DNA of 64,000 bases from Lepas anatifera (Eukaryota; Arthropoda; Thecostraca; Lepadidae), in contig JAOTON010001028.1 of the NCBI GenBank assembly GCA_034440635.1, forward strand, positions 992,001-1,056,000. The letters run 5' to 3'. The notes beneath the pieces were generated by a model, which was not told the DNA's origin, did no database searches, and saw only the letters and a list, made by a program, of their open reading frames with translations. Made by a program: the position numbers and the translations under genes. Within the stretch, counting starts at the first letter, position 1. Every line of letters begins with the position of its first letter. Shown piece after piece: positions 33,411 through 45,569 of the stretch.

Positions 33411-34067
33411 CCCCGACCGAAAAGGTATCTATGACTGAATGTCGCAACTTCCCCAATTAACACTATCGCCCCCTAGGACTAGCGCTCTGGTTTCGGAGAT
33501 TTTCCTGCTGACTGCAGTACAAGCCTGCTGTTGACGAAAATAAAGCGCGAATGTATTAAATTGAGCCAGTTGTGAAAAAAAACGTATTCCGCTGAGTCAC
33601 ATCCCAGACCAACTCGACAAGCACGATGCGGACGAAATCCATTACAAAGCTCGCCAACAACTACAAACATTATACACTTTGACTGAATCTGTGTTGGAAT
33701 CATACGCACTGTGCCGACTCCGGCCTTGGCAGTGACCGAAATACCACGGAGTCGCTGAGTCGCTGGCCAGGCTACAGGTAGGCGGGCTGCCAAACCAACC
33801 AGCGACGCCGGCCGCGGGCGGTCTCCAGCGACCGCAGGAAACGCCACCGACGCGCCGCCGGCCGCTCTAACAAAAATTATTATTTGAATGCCCGAGTCAC
33901 GGCGCTGGTCGGTAGCACAGCGCGGCCGTAACACAGCCACACGTTAATCTGATCCCAAAGCCCCGCAGTGGAGGCGCGTGGCCACCTCCGGAGGGACACT
34001 CCAGCTGACCGGGGCACATGATCATCGGCATCTATCTATCATCGGCATCGGCATCTATCTATCCAGC
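33411..34067. other. non-coding, no recognised feature
   Basis: Contains a 150-codon minus-strand open frame (33479-33940) without recognisable domains, and short CATCTATCTATC repeats at the right end. Confidence 0.4.
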
Positions 34068-34071
34068 TTAA

Positions 34072-34520
34072 AGGGAATGTGGCACCTTGACCAAATCCAG
34101 GCAATTAGGAAAATTAGGGGTATTTTTAGCCGAAAATCATGGAAACATTCATGATTTCTCTGAAAAATGTACAATGAGCTGAATATTTTCATTTTGAAAA
34201 TGTTCCTCTGAGGTGAAAAATAAACCTCTGCCTGTGGATGACGTCATGATCTGGCAACTGCTAACATATTCAATAGGCTTCAAGGGCTTCAATTGGCTGA
34301 TTACTCACCGTGACGTCAGCGCTATCGTCACACCAACAGCTGAAAACTGTGGCCGCCTGGCTGGGGTACATGTGGGGTACACTTCAGATAAGTTTTTAAC
34401 TTTTCTCCACGTAAATTTTGAGTTTCAAGACAAATGATATATTAAGTACCAGGTTTTCCGGCATGCTTTACAACTTGGCTATCTCAGTTAAAATCACGTT
34501 ATAAGGGTGCCATATTCCCT
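34072..34520. mobile_element. TTAA-flanked inverted-repeat element (MITE)
   Basis: Terminal inverted repeats AGGGAATGTGGCACC and the complement of AGGGAATATGGCACC lie immediately inside TTAA tetranucleotides at 34068-34071 and 34521-34524. TTAA duplication is typical of piggyBac-type elements, but the terminus here differs from the usual CCC start, so the superfamily is only suggested. The 449-bp interior has no transposase. Confidence 0.75.
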
Positions 34521-34524
34521 TTAA

Positions 34525-36900
34525 ACCCGACTCACACCGGACTCGTCTAGTGTGCCTCGTCCACTACCTGCCAGTCGAATCGCTCTTCAGCTTTGTCGTG
34601 ACGTAAAGCTACAGTCCCTCACAGACGGATCGAGCGATAGGAGCAGAAAGCCTTGTAAGCATTCATTCAAGGATGTGAGCAAATTATCGGCAGCCCGCGT
34701 GAGTCGGGAACGCGCGCGCCGACATCCGGCAGAAGTTGAACACTGCTCAACTTCGCGAATTCGGCCGTCCGACATGTGAGGCCAAAGTGTCTGCTACCAA
34801 CAGCGTCAGATGTCGGAACCAGAGCGGTCCGGAAATTAACCTCAGCGCAAAAGCCGGTAAAGGTGGCTGCGTTGTTGGGATGGCGCCGTTTTCAGGTGCA
34901 GGCCCGGCCGGTACCGGAGGCCACGCTCAGACAGTCGACAGTCTTTACCGATACATGGATAAAAAATAAATCCGATAAAATCCCACAATCAAAAAACGAA
35001 CAGATAATTAGCACCAAGACAATTAACACCACGAATGATTATCTTAAACAGCTAACCTTATTCCCGACCAGAACATTTCGAAATTTCCTGGCCACGTTTC
35101 AGAAAAAAATGTATTCAAGCTAAGGTAGTTGACAGTGCAATGACCTCTACCACCGTTTCATTGTTTCAGCGAAACACCCCCAGCAATATCAGATTAACAC
35201 TGCGCTTTGAAGTCCCTTTGCCCACAACAAATTACCACAAGTTTCGAATTCTGTCGCTAGGTTTGAAACCAAGCATTTTGCGAAGCTTCGGAACGTTGTC
35301 CCATTGAAAAAAACTAAAATTCGAAAGCTCTACGCTATGCAATATGCGAAAGGAAACTAACTTTGTGCATGTGCTGACAAAATGCATGCGATGGTATGTT
35401 TGAGTGCGTGTGTGTTTTTTATCATAAGTGCGTGTGCGCACTTGCGTGCGAGTGTATGGCTCTGTGCGTGCATTTATAAGTGTTTTAGATTGATGTGTGA
35501 ATTGTTGTATGAATGTTCCTTTTTCTGGATATGAGAAGGTGCTTTCGGCTATCTGCGCGTGTTAGCAGTCTGAGCGTAGTCTCGCATGACTACCCCTTTC
35601 CAAGTTTTCTTCTGTCGACCGTTCTTGAACATATCCTTGAATGGGTTAAGGGCTAAATGCATCACCTACATTGCTTTCGGTTGCCAGTGCGTCATTGGCT
35701 CGCCTCTTTCTTCGCTTTTGGCTGGGGTATAACTAATAGCATTTAGGGGCAGCATGCTGGCTGAAAAACCACTACGTGCCTAATGGTTTAAAAATGAATA
35801 ATATATATACAATGGTCCAGTATATCGCAATATGTGCGAAAGACTTCTATAAGCCATATGATTCACAAACGAATTCATTTTGCTTTAAGCTGTCTTTCTT
35901 TCCTAGTAGGAAGGTTTGCCGGATTTTTAAATTGCATTTTTGGTGTTGACGCAAGTGTTGTGATTGTTGGGATCGCGGTGCAGGCACACCTGGCTGTTTT
36001 TTTTTTAACCAGGAGCAAACCTCTCAATAAAATGTAAGTATCACAAACCCGCAGCACCGGCCCTCCTCTGCCGCACAGCAGTCCATATGACCCCTCCCGG
36101 TGTCTTCTCTAGTAAGGCTACCGTACCAGACCGACCAACGCGGACGATGTTTATCTCCCGAGCCTCCCGCTCACCGTTGGCGCACGGAGAATGCACTCCA
36201 TGGCCCGTCTCTGTCGACTGCGCTGGGCTCTGGCCCGGCCGCGCTGGCGGCTTATCCACCCATCTCAGGGCCAAGGACGAGCCCGTGGCGCTGACAAAGC
36301 ACGTCGTAACAAGAGCGCGATGCTAATGACGCACGTATCTGTCTTATATCTCAAACTCTGGAGTATGCAGCACGCAACGAACCATTATCAAGGACACAAC
36401 GGACTTAAATACCTCTGAAAATGCGTCCCTCCGACTGAAAAAAGCCAAACAAACGGGGAACCGCCACCCCCTACCTTATATATCATGCAATACCAACATA
36501 CTGATTAACAAGAGACTACATATGTACCGACGAGGCTGGTCCCCAGAACAAGCAGTGAAAATCTCAGCACGGCGACTCGAGAAAAAGACGTCCAGTTGCA
36601 AACGGCAAGAGCTTAAACACTGGTCCACCTTCAACTGCTAAACAAAACAATAAATCCTATATTCCCCTCACCGCTCTACCATTCACCTAGCTGAGTTTGA
36701 CTGGACACCTAAGCCGTAGCCTTAGCCGCGACTGCTGACCTGAAAACGACACTGGATATCCAGGCCACCACCTACGCCTTTCCACTCTACCATTCCAAAA
36801 CTGCGGCCTCACCTGAATCTCTCTTCACTCGGACATCAGTATTCCTGCTTAGTTCATTTCCATGGTCTGGATGGACGAGAAAACACAGCCACACACGGAC
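34525..36900. other. non-coding, no recognised feature
   Basis: Mixed sequence including a GTGCGTGT-rich patch near 35400-35470. No gene recognised. Confidence 0.4.
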
Positions 36901-37395
36901 AACACAGCCTACTCCTGCCGGCCGATTCCTTTGTTTGGCAGCGACACAGCCAACGGTACAGCTGCGAGGTCGCCCCATACAGGCGCCGCCCCCCGCACAG
37001 TGACGTCACCGGCCGCACACAGGGCGGCCGCCGTCGTCAGCGTCGCGGCACAGGATAGCCGCGCCGGCCGACCGCTCGGGCTGCAGGGGAGGGGTGACGG
37101 CGGCGGCGGCCCTGAGGCCGACGCGGTGGCATCCCGGCGCTGGGGGCGCCCCTATTACAGAGCACTGCAGCAGCCAGCCACAACGCCGCACCAGTTTCCC
37201 GATAGCCGTGTGGGGGCGCGGAGCCGGACCAGCACGGGCTGCGGAGCCAAGGTCCCCGGCACGAGCGACAACAAAGGCTGGGTGTCGTCACTCCGAGGCG
37301 CTGACGACACCGGCCGGACACGCGCTTACGCACACGCATCACTCGACCAGGAGAAAGCAGCCACCGCCAGCAGCCTTACCGGAGCACGCAAATAG
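36901..37395. promoter_or_regulatory. CpG-rich stretch with CRE-like TGACGTCA, possible promoter
   Basis: A ~450-bp block much richer in CpG than its surroundings contains GTGACGTCACCGG (palindromic CREB/ATF-type site, ~37000). It lies 6 kb upstream of the first visible cyclin G exon on that gene's sense side, so it could be its promoter or first exon. This is inference from composition and position only. Confidence 0.25.
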
Positions 37396-39952
37396 ATGTC
37401 ACCAGCGACTTAAACTTGCTGATACAGATCTAATTCTGCCGTCCCAGCAAAAGCTGTCAGAATTGTCTCCTTACGCGAGCGAAGAAAATGTTCCACTTCA
37501 ACTTATATCATTTCAGATAATTAGCGATACAAATTCAGCATCCGTTTGGCCTTACGCACATTTGAGTTTTAACTGAACCCACGTCCTTTTTGGCTTCACG
37601 GATGACCATTGACCATCTGCTAAGTGGCTTTAACGCCGTTCATAGCCCGGGTAGCAAGCAGTACTGTGCATTCGATTCCAGCAGAGGGCAACCTGCTTTT
37701 GGAATGCAGCCCAACCCGGATGGTTCCTTTTAAAGACTCCTCAATCACTGGCTCCAACGATATTTCGCGTATTTGGGCAAGTGTGCGGCCCTCAGCGAAA
37801 TAATAGTCGGTTGAGCGACAGGTAGATATAAATACCAGTTATTTTGCGACTTAGTCTGCACCATACATCCTAAATGCTACATTCCCTGTCGCATAGCTGA
37901 CGCATGCGCGACCAGCAGATAAGCACACAAAGTTTAAGCGGGGCAGATGTTGCACTTTAGAAATAACTCAACGCTTAACCTGTCGAGCCGAAACCCCAAT
38001 TACTTTGGCTGAGGGCTACACATGAACGGTGCAATAAGAAAAAAATAACGCGGCGGTCATTGGACAGTAGCGCTAAATTCCAGCGTGATATCCCAAAATC
38101 AAGCTTTTTTGGTACATTGGGACGCTCCTGTTTCAACCGTTCGTCCTCCCGTTATGGTCTTCAGCTTGGTCTTCTACTCACTGCGCTGGCGGTTCACTAT
38201 GAAATGCTCGTCGGAAAGGCCATAAACGATCCACCCGTCTTTGCCCCCATTTGCGAGTGCAGTGACCTCACCGTTCTTAAAAGCTAACCTCCGGCGCTAT
38301 GCCGCCCTCAGCCGTCTTGCCATGGCTGAAATCCGCCAAGCAAAGCGGCTGGGAAACATTGAAGCATGTTACGAGCCACACAGTATGAAGCGGAGTACCG
38401 GTGAATGGAAATTTCTGCTCTGCAACACTACCCCTGGTTCAAGAGAAAACAACTCATAATAATGTATCTCATCTGCCATCTCCTGTATCATACAACAGTC
38501 GTCTTATCTATCGCTGTAACATCTGTAATGTATAATGCTCAATTTTTTGCTGGCTACATATCAGTTGTCAGAGGAATGTCTGACATGAATGAGGCCTACA
38601 AGACGTAAAGAAGCCAATTAATTTATGGAATTTGTGTGATAGTGTTTTTCCTACCACGACTTGCACGATTTTTTAAAGCTTATTTGCAAAATTCCAAATT
38701 AAGTAAAGATCATTATCATGCAATTTCTTCCGTCACCATTTTAAAATCGAGCGAAACCATAATATTCGAACCAATATTTAGGGTAAAGGTTAAAGTTGGA
38801 TTTCAAAATTCAAGGTAGAACTCACATCCAAAATTTCAGGCAGATCATGAAAAGACCTGACAAACGGCTTTACCTATTTTTTCTGGCAGCCTGATGGGCT
38901 TTCTGAAAAATGGTCCGGAACGTTCGCAATGAGGTAATTTACTAGTACATAATGCTGTTTTTCTGCCCTGCTCTTTTCTCATATGCTTTGAAGACAAAAA
39001 TGCTAGAATATTAGACCGTTGATGGGCAATAGAAGGGAAGTAAAATTGAGAAATGTTTCAGCATTATACAGAACTCCTAACAAATAAATCATTACAAACA
39101 CTTGGTGCTCAGGCAATGGTCAGCACCAAGCGCTGAAACCCAGTCTGCAGGACATGGCAGGTTAGTGGTGTCGGGATTCGCAAATAAAATTATTTATTTA
39201 TTTATTTATTTTACTTCATCAGACCACTCAACGAAATACATGTGTCAATCCTTAGCCTGGAAACTCACTTGTACATAAGATTATTCGGCTAGATTGACCG
39301 ATTAACTATTAATGATAGGTGCACAGAATCGTTTTATATCGTAATCCTTAAGTCTGCCGTAACCACGCTTGCTCTGGGGGCTGTTTATTCTTGCATTTTG
39401 GTTCGCTTGGATAGCTGTTTTCGGATCAGGGTCAGCAACCATTTTGAATTTAAATCCTTGATGACAGACCAAAATCACTAAACAAATGAGTGCATAAGTA
39501 GACGGCCTGCAGGATGTGAAACCAGGTAGAATGCAGCAGACGTTGCACTGTCCGGAAGTCGAAGTCTTGTAAAATTTTATGAATTATCACAGGAAGACTT
39601 AAAATACGTATCAGAAGCCATATGCTGTTCATTGGGACAAATGTCATCAAACTATGCGTTATCAAGGACGGAAATTAAAACTCCAGCTTTGACAAAAAGA
39701 CCAGAAATAAACAGCACCAACGCGAGCAGTCACACATACGGGACAGCTCAGCAAAAACTCATTTATATAGCCTTATCCTTCATTTCATTCACGATAGTTG
39801 TAGGGTCTACATAGAAGACATAATATCGTGTTTCCAGGCAAACATGACGATTATCCGAACCATTTTTCAGATTGAGATCAATTTACCGTCTCTAGAAAAC
39901 AAGTGCCCAACCGAGAAAGTCACGAGATTTAAGAGTCTGAAAACGCAGGGTC
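37396..39952. other. non-coding, no recognised gene
   Basis: The sequence becomes AT-rich from about 38 kb. It includes a (TTTA)n run at about 39189-39215 and one copy of a dispersed repeat (listed separately). Confidence 0.4.
38843..38935. repeat. dispersed repeat, copy 1
   Basis: ACAAACGGCTTTACC, then CTGGCAGCCTGATGGGCTTT and CTGAAAAATGG, resembles the stretch at 43490-43570 (GGCAAACGGCTTTCC, GCCAGCCTGAGGGCTTT) in direct orientation. It is probably part of an unrecognised interspersed element. Confidence 0.5.
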
Positions 39953-40600
39953 TTTTGGGCGGGATGCGGACCAAAGTACGTAAGGGAAGAAGTTCGTAAG
40001 CCTAAAGTACGTACGCAAAAGTACGTATGGCTTAAGTACGTATAGATAAAGTACGTACGTGTATAATAATCGTAATGGAAAAGTTCGTATGGAAAAAGTT
40101 CGTACGGGTTAAAGTATGTAGGGGCAAAATGTTCGTAATGTAAAAAGTTCGTATTAAAAAATTCGTACGGGTTAAAGTACGTAGGGGTAAAATGTTCGTA
40201 ATGTAAAAAGTTCATATGGAAAAAGTTCGTACGGGTTAAAGTACGTAGGGGTAAAATGTTCGTAATGGAAAACGTTCGTATGGAAAAAGTTCGTACGGGT
40301 TAAAGTACGTACGGGTAAAATGTTCGTATTGTAAAAAGTTCGTATAGAAAAGTTCATACGGGTTAAAGTGCGTAGGGCTAACATGTTCGTAATGTAAAAA
40401 GTTCGTATGGGATGAAGTACGTAGAAGCAAAATTTTCGTAGGGATAAAATGTCTCGTAATGACACAAATTCGTATGAGTAAACATCCTAGAGGTAAAATA
40501 TTCGTCATGAAAAATTGTATGGAAAATTACACGGCATCAAGTACAGAGGTAATCAATCACCTGCCCGCATCTCGCCGGACTTTCAAATAGCTTGCGCGCA

Positions 40601-40966
40601 GTGGCGGATATCTATGACCACTGACCAGGGGCGTCGCCACCGGGGGGTCCTGGTGGACCGGGCCCTCCCGCTCTCGGAAAGTGGCGGGGCGGGGCCAGCC
40701 CCCCGCTTTTGGATGGAAATACTATTGAAAATGCCACGTTTGAGTGGACATAGGGCTTCATCACGAGCCCCAGCCCCCCCCTAGCGCCGGCCCTCCCACC
40801 CGAAAATCTGGCGACACCCCTGTCTATGAACACATTTCAGGGGGCCTAGAGGGCTTGAGCCCCCCCCACAATTACCTGCCTTGAACATATCCCAGCCTAT
40901 CCATTTATTATGTGGTCCAGGGCCTATCGGGGGGGGTGAGCGCCTTAGCCCTTTGGATCTGCCGCT
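40601..40966. mobile_element. hAT MITE-like insertions inside the foldback element
   Basis: The outer ends CAGTGGCGGATA and the complement of CAGCGGCAGATCC resemble the CAGTGGCGGATCC hAT terminus. Flanking octamers match only 5 of 8. Inside, 40627-40824 is bounded by CAGGGGCGTCGCCA and the complement of CAGGGGTGTCGCCA, apparently a second nested element. Boundaries are approximate. Confidence 0.5.
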
Positions 40967-41203
40967 GCTGACGCACCGATTTCCGCGGAAACCAGCGCGG
41001 GCGTAATAAAAGTCCGGGCGTTGCACGGGTTTGAGGGCTGGGGCTGGTGATGAAACTCCATGACGACTTAGCTTTGACATCTTTAATGACATTTCTAGAC
41101 AAAGGTAGAGGGTGGGGCAGGCGTGGCCCCTTTTACAAGAGATTTCCGGTCCGGAAGCGATCGTGGAGACGAATCGTGGGAACTGGGAGCCAGCATGGTT
41201 GGG

Positions 41204-41507
41204 CAGGGGCGGACGTAAACCCAATTTTTTTTTTTTGGGGGGGGGCAAACCCATGTCTGCCTCTCCTCCTGGGGAGGCGGGGGGTGGGACGTGCGATTTG
41301 GGTGCCCGACAGACCTAGTAGAAGCTACCCCTCCAAGTAAATGATCGCTCTCCTGGGGGGAGCGAATATTTTTGCTCGACAGACCTAGTGTAAACGCCTT
41401 TTTTCAAAAATATATCCAGCCTTTGGAGGGCCGAAATAGTTTGCCCCCCACCAGAGCTCTGTGGGGGGGGGCATGGCCGGAATGCCCCCCCTCTGCGTCC
41501 GCCAATG
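41204..41507. mobile_element. hAT MITE, second copy of the 27581-28023 family
   Basis: Read on the minus strand it begins CATTGGCGGACGCAGAGGGG and ends TTTACGTCCGCCCCTG. It shares with the 27581 copy GAGAGCGATCAT, CGACAGACCTAGT and GGCAGACATGGGTTT. Flanking octamers TGGTTGGG and TGGTTTAG agree at 6 of 8. It lies within the foldback element. Confidence 0.75.
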
Positions 41508-42118
41508 TGGTTTAGCAAAAGTGATAACTTCTTCAAAATTGAGATACGTACTTTTGAAATATAAACTTTGTACCCTACGTACATACATTTGCTTACGTAC
41601 TTTTGGCATACGAGTTTTATACCCTACGTTCATCTGCTTACGTATTTTTGCGTACGTAGTTTAGTTTATGCTATTTTGGCATACGAGTTTATACCCTACG
41701 TACATTTCTTCCGTATTTTTACATACGTACTTTTGCGTACGTTTTTGGCATACGAGTTTTATACCCTACGTAAATTTGCTTACGAACTTTTGCGTACGTA
41801 CTTTTGGCATACGAGTTTTATACCCTACGTACATTCGCTTACGAACTTTTGCGTAAGTATTTTTGCGTACGTACTTTTGGCATACGAGTTTTATACCCTA
41901 CGTATATTTGCTTACGAACTTTTGCGTACGTAATTTTGCGTGCGTACTTTTGGGATACGAGTTTTATACCCTACGTACATTTGCTTAAGAACTTTTGCGT
42001 ACGTACTTTTATCATACGAGTATTATACCCTACGTACATTTGCTTACGAACTTTTGCGTACGAAATTTATCTATACGTACTTAACCATACGAACTTTGGT
42101 CAGTACATCCTTTTGGGC

Positions 42119-43555
42119 AGCATATGCTGAGGCGTCGAGATCTAGCAAGGATTTTTACGGTGATATGAATATGTTCCCAATGGTGGAAACAATGAACCAA
42201 TACTCGAAATACTCCTTCCAAAAATGGAAACACCTTCCAAAAACGGAAATTTAGGCGGCAGCAGCTTCCATACTGTGATGCTATGGTTTAGCTGTATCTT
42301 TTAGTGCTCTAATGAGTTAAAACAGTGTCTGCTGCAAAAACTGGTTAAATTATCATTGTGGCACCGTTCTTCATTTATTCAAGAGGCGTTATTAGTGATC
42401 TATGCCCATTTGGCTAAAATTACGACCACAGAACACTTACGTTTCAGGAAGTGGCGCACTGTTCTTGCTCAATTCACCGCAAAAAACACTGCTTGAAGGT
42501 ATACGAGTGTTGTAACTAACGGCTGGTTAATGGTTAGCAATGTACAAAAATGTAAAACAGTCTACTTATGGCTTTTGAGCATCATTTTAGCTGATAGCTC
42601 TCAGAACCAACAAGTTTTACTATGGATAAGTCCCCACTGGCCACGATTATGGCAGCACTTGTTTTGAGGAAATCAATATTTTCAGGATATTTCTGCAGTG
42701 CAAATTCAAAATGAGAAATTTAAGAACAATTGAAACAATCCCTCCCCTTGGGTCTGTCAGAATTCGGTCGGGCGTGTTGCACCGGGGAGGTCCTGGCGCC
42801 TTTGCATCTCTCTGGAAGCGTAACGCGTTATAATCAACGTATATTAAACATGTCTGTGGTTCAGCACCCACTGTCGAGTCACATTGTGGTGCTCCCACGC
42901 CTGACACACATCAATTCATGTTTCACTTCATGCTCCCATCTTCAGTCACTAGCATCTCATCTTCTTTTCAGAATAGAAACCGGGGAGTCTAAAAGGGTGA
43001 GTATAGATCTAACTTTTCTTTTTCTGACATCGACATCATTTGGATCGACAACCAGACGAGAAAATCACCATTCCCTTCGTTGCTCCCGGGGGCTGGTGAA
43101 CAACAGGTTTTCACCTCGCTTGGTGGCCCGGGGGGGCAACGGAGGAAGTTATATTAATTCATGCTCTCATCTTCAGTCGCTCTCATCTCATCATCACCCC
43201 AAATATACAAAACACGTCATTGTAGTACGGGCAGTAAATATGCCTCAGGCTCAGCACCCAGTGTCAAGCTGCGCACTGGGTGTTTCCACGACAAACAAAC
43301 ATTATAAAAAATGTGTATGCAAATTTGTTCCACTGGTATTTTTCAATGAAGTGAGGTATGATATTACGAAGAATATTTAAGGTCGAGTCCAATTTTGCAT
43401 ATCTTTTTCAAAGTATATCCCTATATATTCCCTATATCCCTATATATTTTCAAAGTATACCCGGGACTGCATGTAGTGGGAAATTAACTGGCAAACGGCT
43501 TTCCAGTTTACTTTTTGCCAGCCTGAGGGCTTTCTGAGAAAACGATTCCAAGCAT
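42119..43555. other. non-coding, no recognised gene
   Basis: AT-rich. It contains a ~45-bp direct duplication (TTCATGCTCYCATCTTCAGTC near 42926 and 43159) and the second copy of the dispersed repeat at 43490-43570. Confidence 0.4.
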
Positions 43556-44003
43556 TCCCATTTTAGGAAACACCCATTTCTGGTCTTACAAGGACCGTGT
43601 TCAATTATGTGTCATTGTTCCCAATATTGAGAATGCAGCTATTATTGGAAACTTTTTTAATAAATCTTGTCCTAGTTGTTCCCAGTTTAAGGAGTCGGAG
43701 CCTCACTCAAGTAATCAAGGGATTTGTCACGGATACCCCGATCCCATCCCCCCGAAAGAGCAACTCCCACAATGGAATGTTAATTTAGGAGGCAAAGTTT
43801 AACCTCTCAAAGCACAGGGACGGCCGCCCCGCTCAGGTTACCCTCTCACCAGCCAATTGCCAGCCGACCTACGTCGGCTAAATATTGAGCGCCAGAGCGT
43901 CTCAAGGGAACGATTCCGAGCCTGCACACGCACTGCCACTGCATGTTCCTGAGCAACAGGCCGGAGCCCAACACTCTACTAACCGAGCTACCGGGGCGGC
44001 GAC
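43556..44003 (-). mobile_element. tRNA-derived SINE, copy 2 (uninterrupted)
   Basis: The minus strand starts with a tRNA-like head (GCCGCCCCGGTAGCTCGGTT, A-box, then a B-box-like GGCTCGGAATC). It continues through the same body as copy 1 (GGTTAAACTTTGCC, GGAGTTGCTC, GAGGCTCCGACTCC). The 3' limit near 43556 is approximate. The tRNA-like head does not fold as an intact tRNA gene. Confidence 0.75.
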
Positions 44004-44153
44004 TATGACCACAGTTTTCCCCCGCTGAGGTTTCAAGAAGTCTCATTGGATCAACAGGGATTTTTACTTGGAGTAAATTGTATGTTCATAAGAAGGAATT
44101 CATTTGTTTTTTGCTTGAGCGTTTTTTAACAAATTTTTATGTAATATTTGAAT

Positions 44154-45557
44154 ATGTTAAGTTCTTGAAGGGCTCGCTGCAGATACCTAGGGCACCATAA
44201 TAGATATATCAAGGGAAGTGACCGAAGTCCCTAGATGAAAAAAGTGAAGAGTAAAAGGCGACAGGTGTGAGAAGGTCCCTAAAAATTAAACCCAACCAAA
44301 AAGAAAAAATAAGAATAGTTGGAATCCCAAAACAGATCCATGCGGAACACCACTAAAGTAAAAGAGCATAAACCATCCGAATTAACCTAAAATGTGGATG
44401 GATGTGATGTGATGTGGAATGAACTGAAACGATGCTAAAAAAAACAATTTCGATGGAAAAACTAAAATTATGTGCGTAAACTAGAACTGTATATGTGAAC
44501 TAAAATTCCAAGTATACACTAAAAGCGCAATGGAAGACACAAAGGCTAAAGAACAGTTTCTACCTAAAAAAGGGGAACTGAAAGTCAGGGAAAAGTAAAA
44601 CACGACGTTTCGGCGTCGTGCGGCGCCAGGCGGTAGATTCTGTCACACCTGCCATGCTTGTTTGCAGGGTAAATGCCATGTCAAAAACGTGATTTATCGC
44701 ATAGATTGTAAATTGTGTGGGCCCGACGAGTCAGTCTACATTGGAGAAAGCCAACGTTCTGTTCGGCTTAGATTCAATGAACACCTTGGGGATGCACGCC
44801 ACAAAAGGCACAACACGCCTTCCGGGGACCATTGACGACTGGTTCACCCAGACCAGAGCCTCACCACAGATTTTTTGGCTATCAGAATTTTAAACACACT
44901 GGGGATAGGCCCGTCCATAAAATTTCCGAATCTATTCTAATCAGACAACACAAACCCAGTCTGAACACACAGTCATCCGCTTGGCCGCTTATTCGTTGAC
45001 ACCCTCACACGCACGGATGCTCTCCTTTCAACTGTTTTAAACCGCGACACTATCGAGGCTGCGATACAAGTTTACCTCAGTAGTCTCGTTCTCACTCTTT
45101 CACTCTTAAGCCTTACAATTGATGATGGTCCAAGACCGAAACGTCGTGTTTTACCTTTCCTCGACTTGTACTTCCCTTTTATTTAGGTCCACACTTTTCT
45201 TGAGTCTTTCTGTCTTCCATTGCGGTTGTTGTGTATGCTTGGAATTTTAGTTCCCATATACAGTTTTAGTTTACGCAGATAATTTTAGTTTTTCAACGAT
45301 TTTGGTTTCTTGAGCAGCGTTTTAGTTCACTCAAGATATGATCTGCGCTTTTGCATCCATTTTAGGTTCATTTGGGGGTTTTATGCTCTTTTACTTTTGT
45401 GGTGTTCTACAGGGATTTGTTTTTGGATTCAAAGTATTTTTGATTTTTTATATTTTTTCCCCTTGTGGTTGGTTTTAGTTTTTAGGGATCTTCTCACACC
45501 TGTCGCCTTTTACTCTTCACTTTTATCATCTAGGGCCTTAGGTCATTTCCCTTGATA
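44154..45557. mobile_element. Penelope-like element relic between ~400-bp inverted repeats
   Basis: Two arms (about 44203-44614 and 45127-45557) are inverted copies of each other at an estimated 75-80%. They share GGCGACAGGTGTGAGAAG, GCGTAAACT, GCAATGGAAGACA and AAAACACGACGTTTCGG. Between them lies a GIY-YIG nuclease fragment. The 12-bp direct repeat TAATATTTGAAT at 44142-44153 and 45558-45569 is a likely target duplication. Inverted terminal blocks are known in Penelope-like retroelements. The reverse transcriptase is missing. Confidence 0.78.
44650..45000 (+). pseudogene. GIY-YIG endonuclease fragment of a Penelope-like element
   Basis: Frame 1 gives CHACLQGKCHVKNVIYRI, DCKLCGPDESVYIGESQR and SVRLRFNEHLGDARHK before an in-frame TGA at 44833. 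This shows the paired cysteines, a YIG motif, the catalytic arginine region and an EH pair. After a frame change, KISESILIRQHKPSLNTQ followed by SSAWPL resembles the end of the domain. In these elements the domain nicks target DNA. The stop and frameshift make it non-functional. Confidence 0.82.
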
Positions 45558-45569
45558 TAATATTTGAAT

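Larger units (their letters stand above)
39961..42110. mobile_element. foldback-like element with long arms of AAAGTACGTA repeats
   Basis: The left arm (about 39961-40505) is built of irregular repeats of AAAGTACGTA/AAAGTTCGTA. The right arm (about 41540-42110) is the reverse complement (TACGTACTTTTG-type). The outermost bases are GGGATGCGGACCAAAG and the complement of GGATGTACTGACCAAAG. Perfect 8-bp direct repeats TTTTGGGC flank the element at 39953-39960 and 42111-42118. The centre holds at least two later hAT MITE insertions. No transposase is present. Confidence 0.85.
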
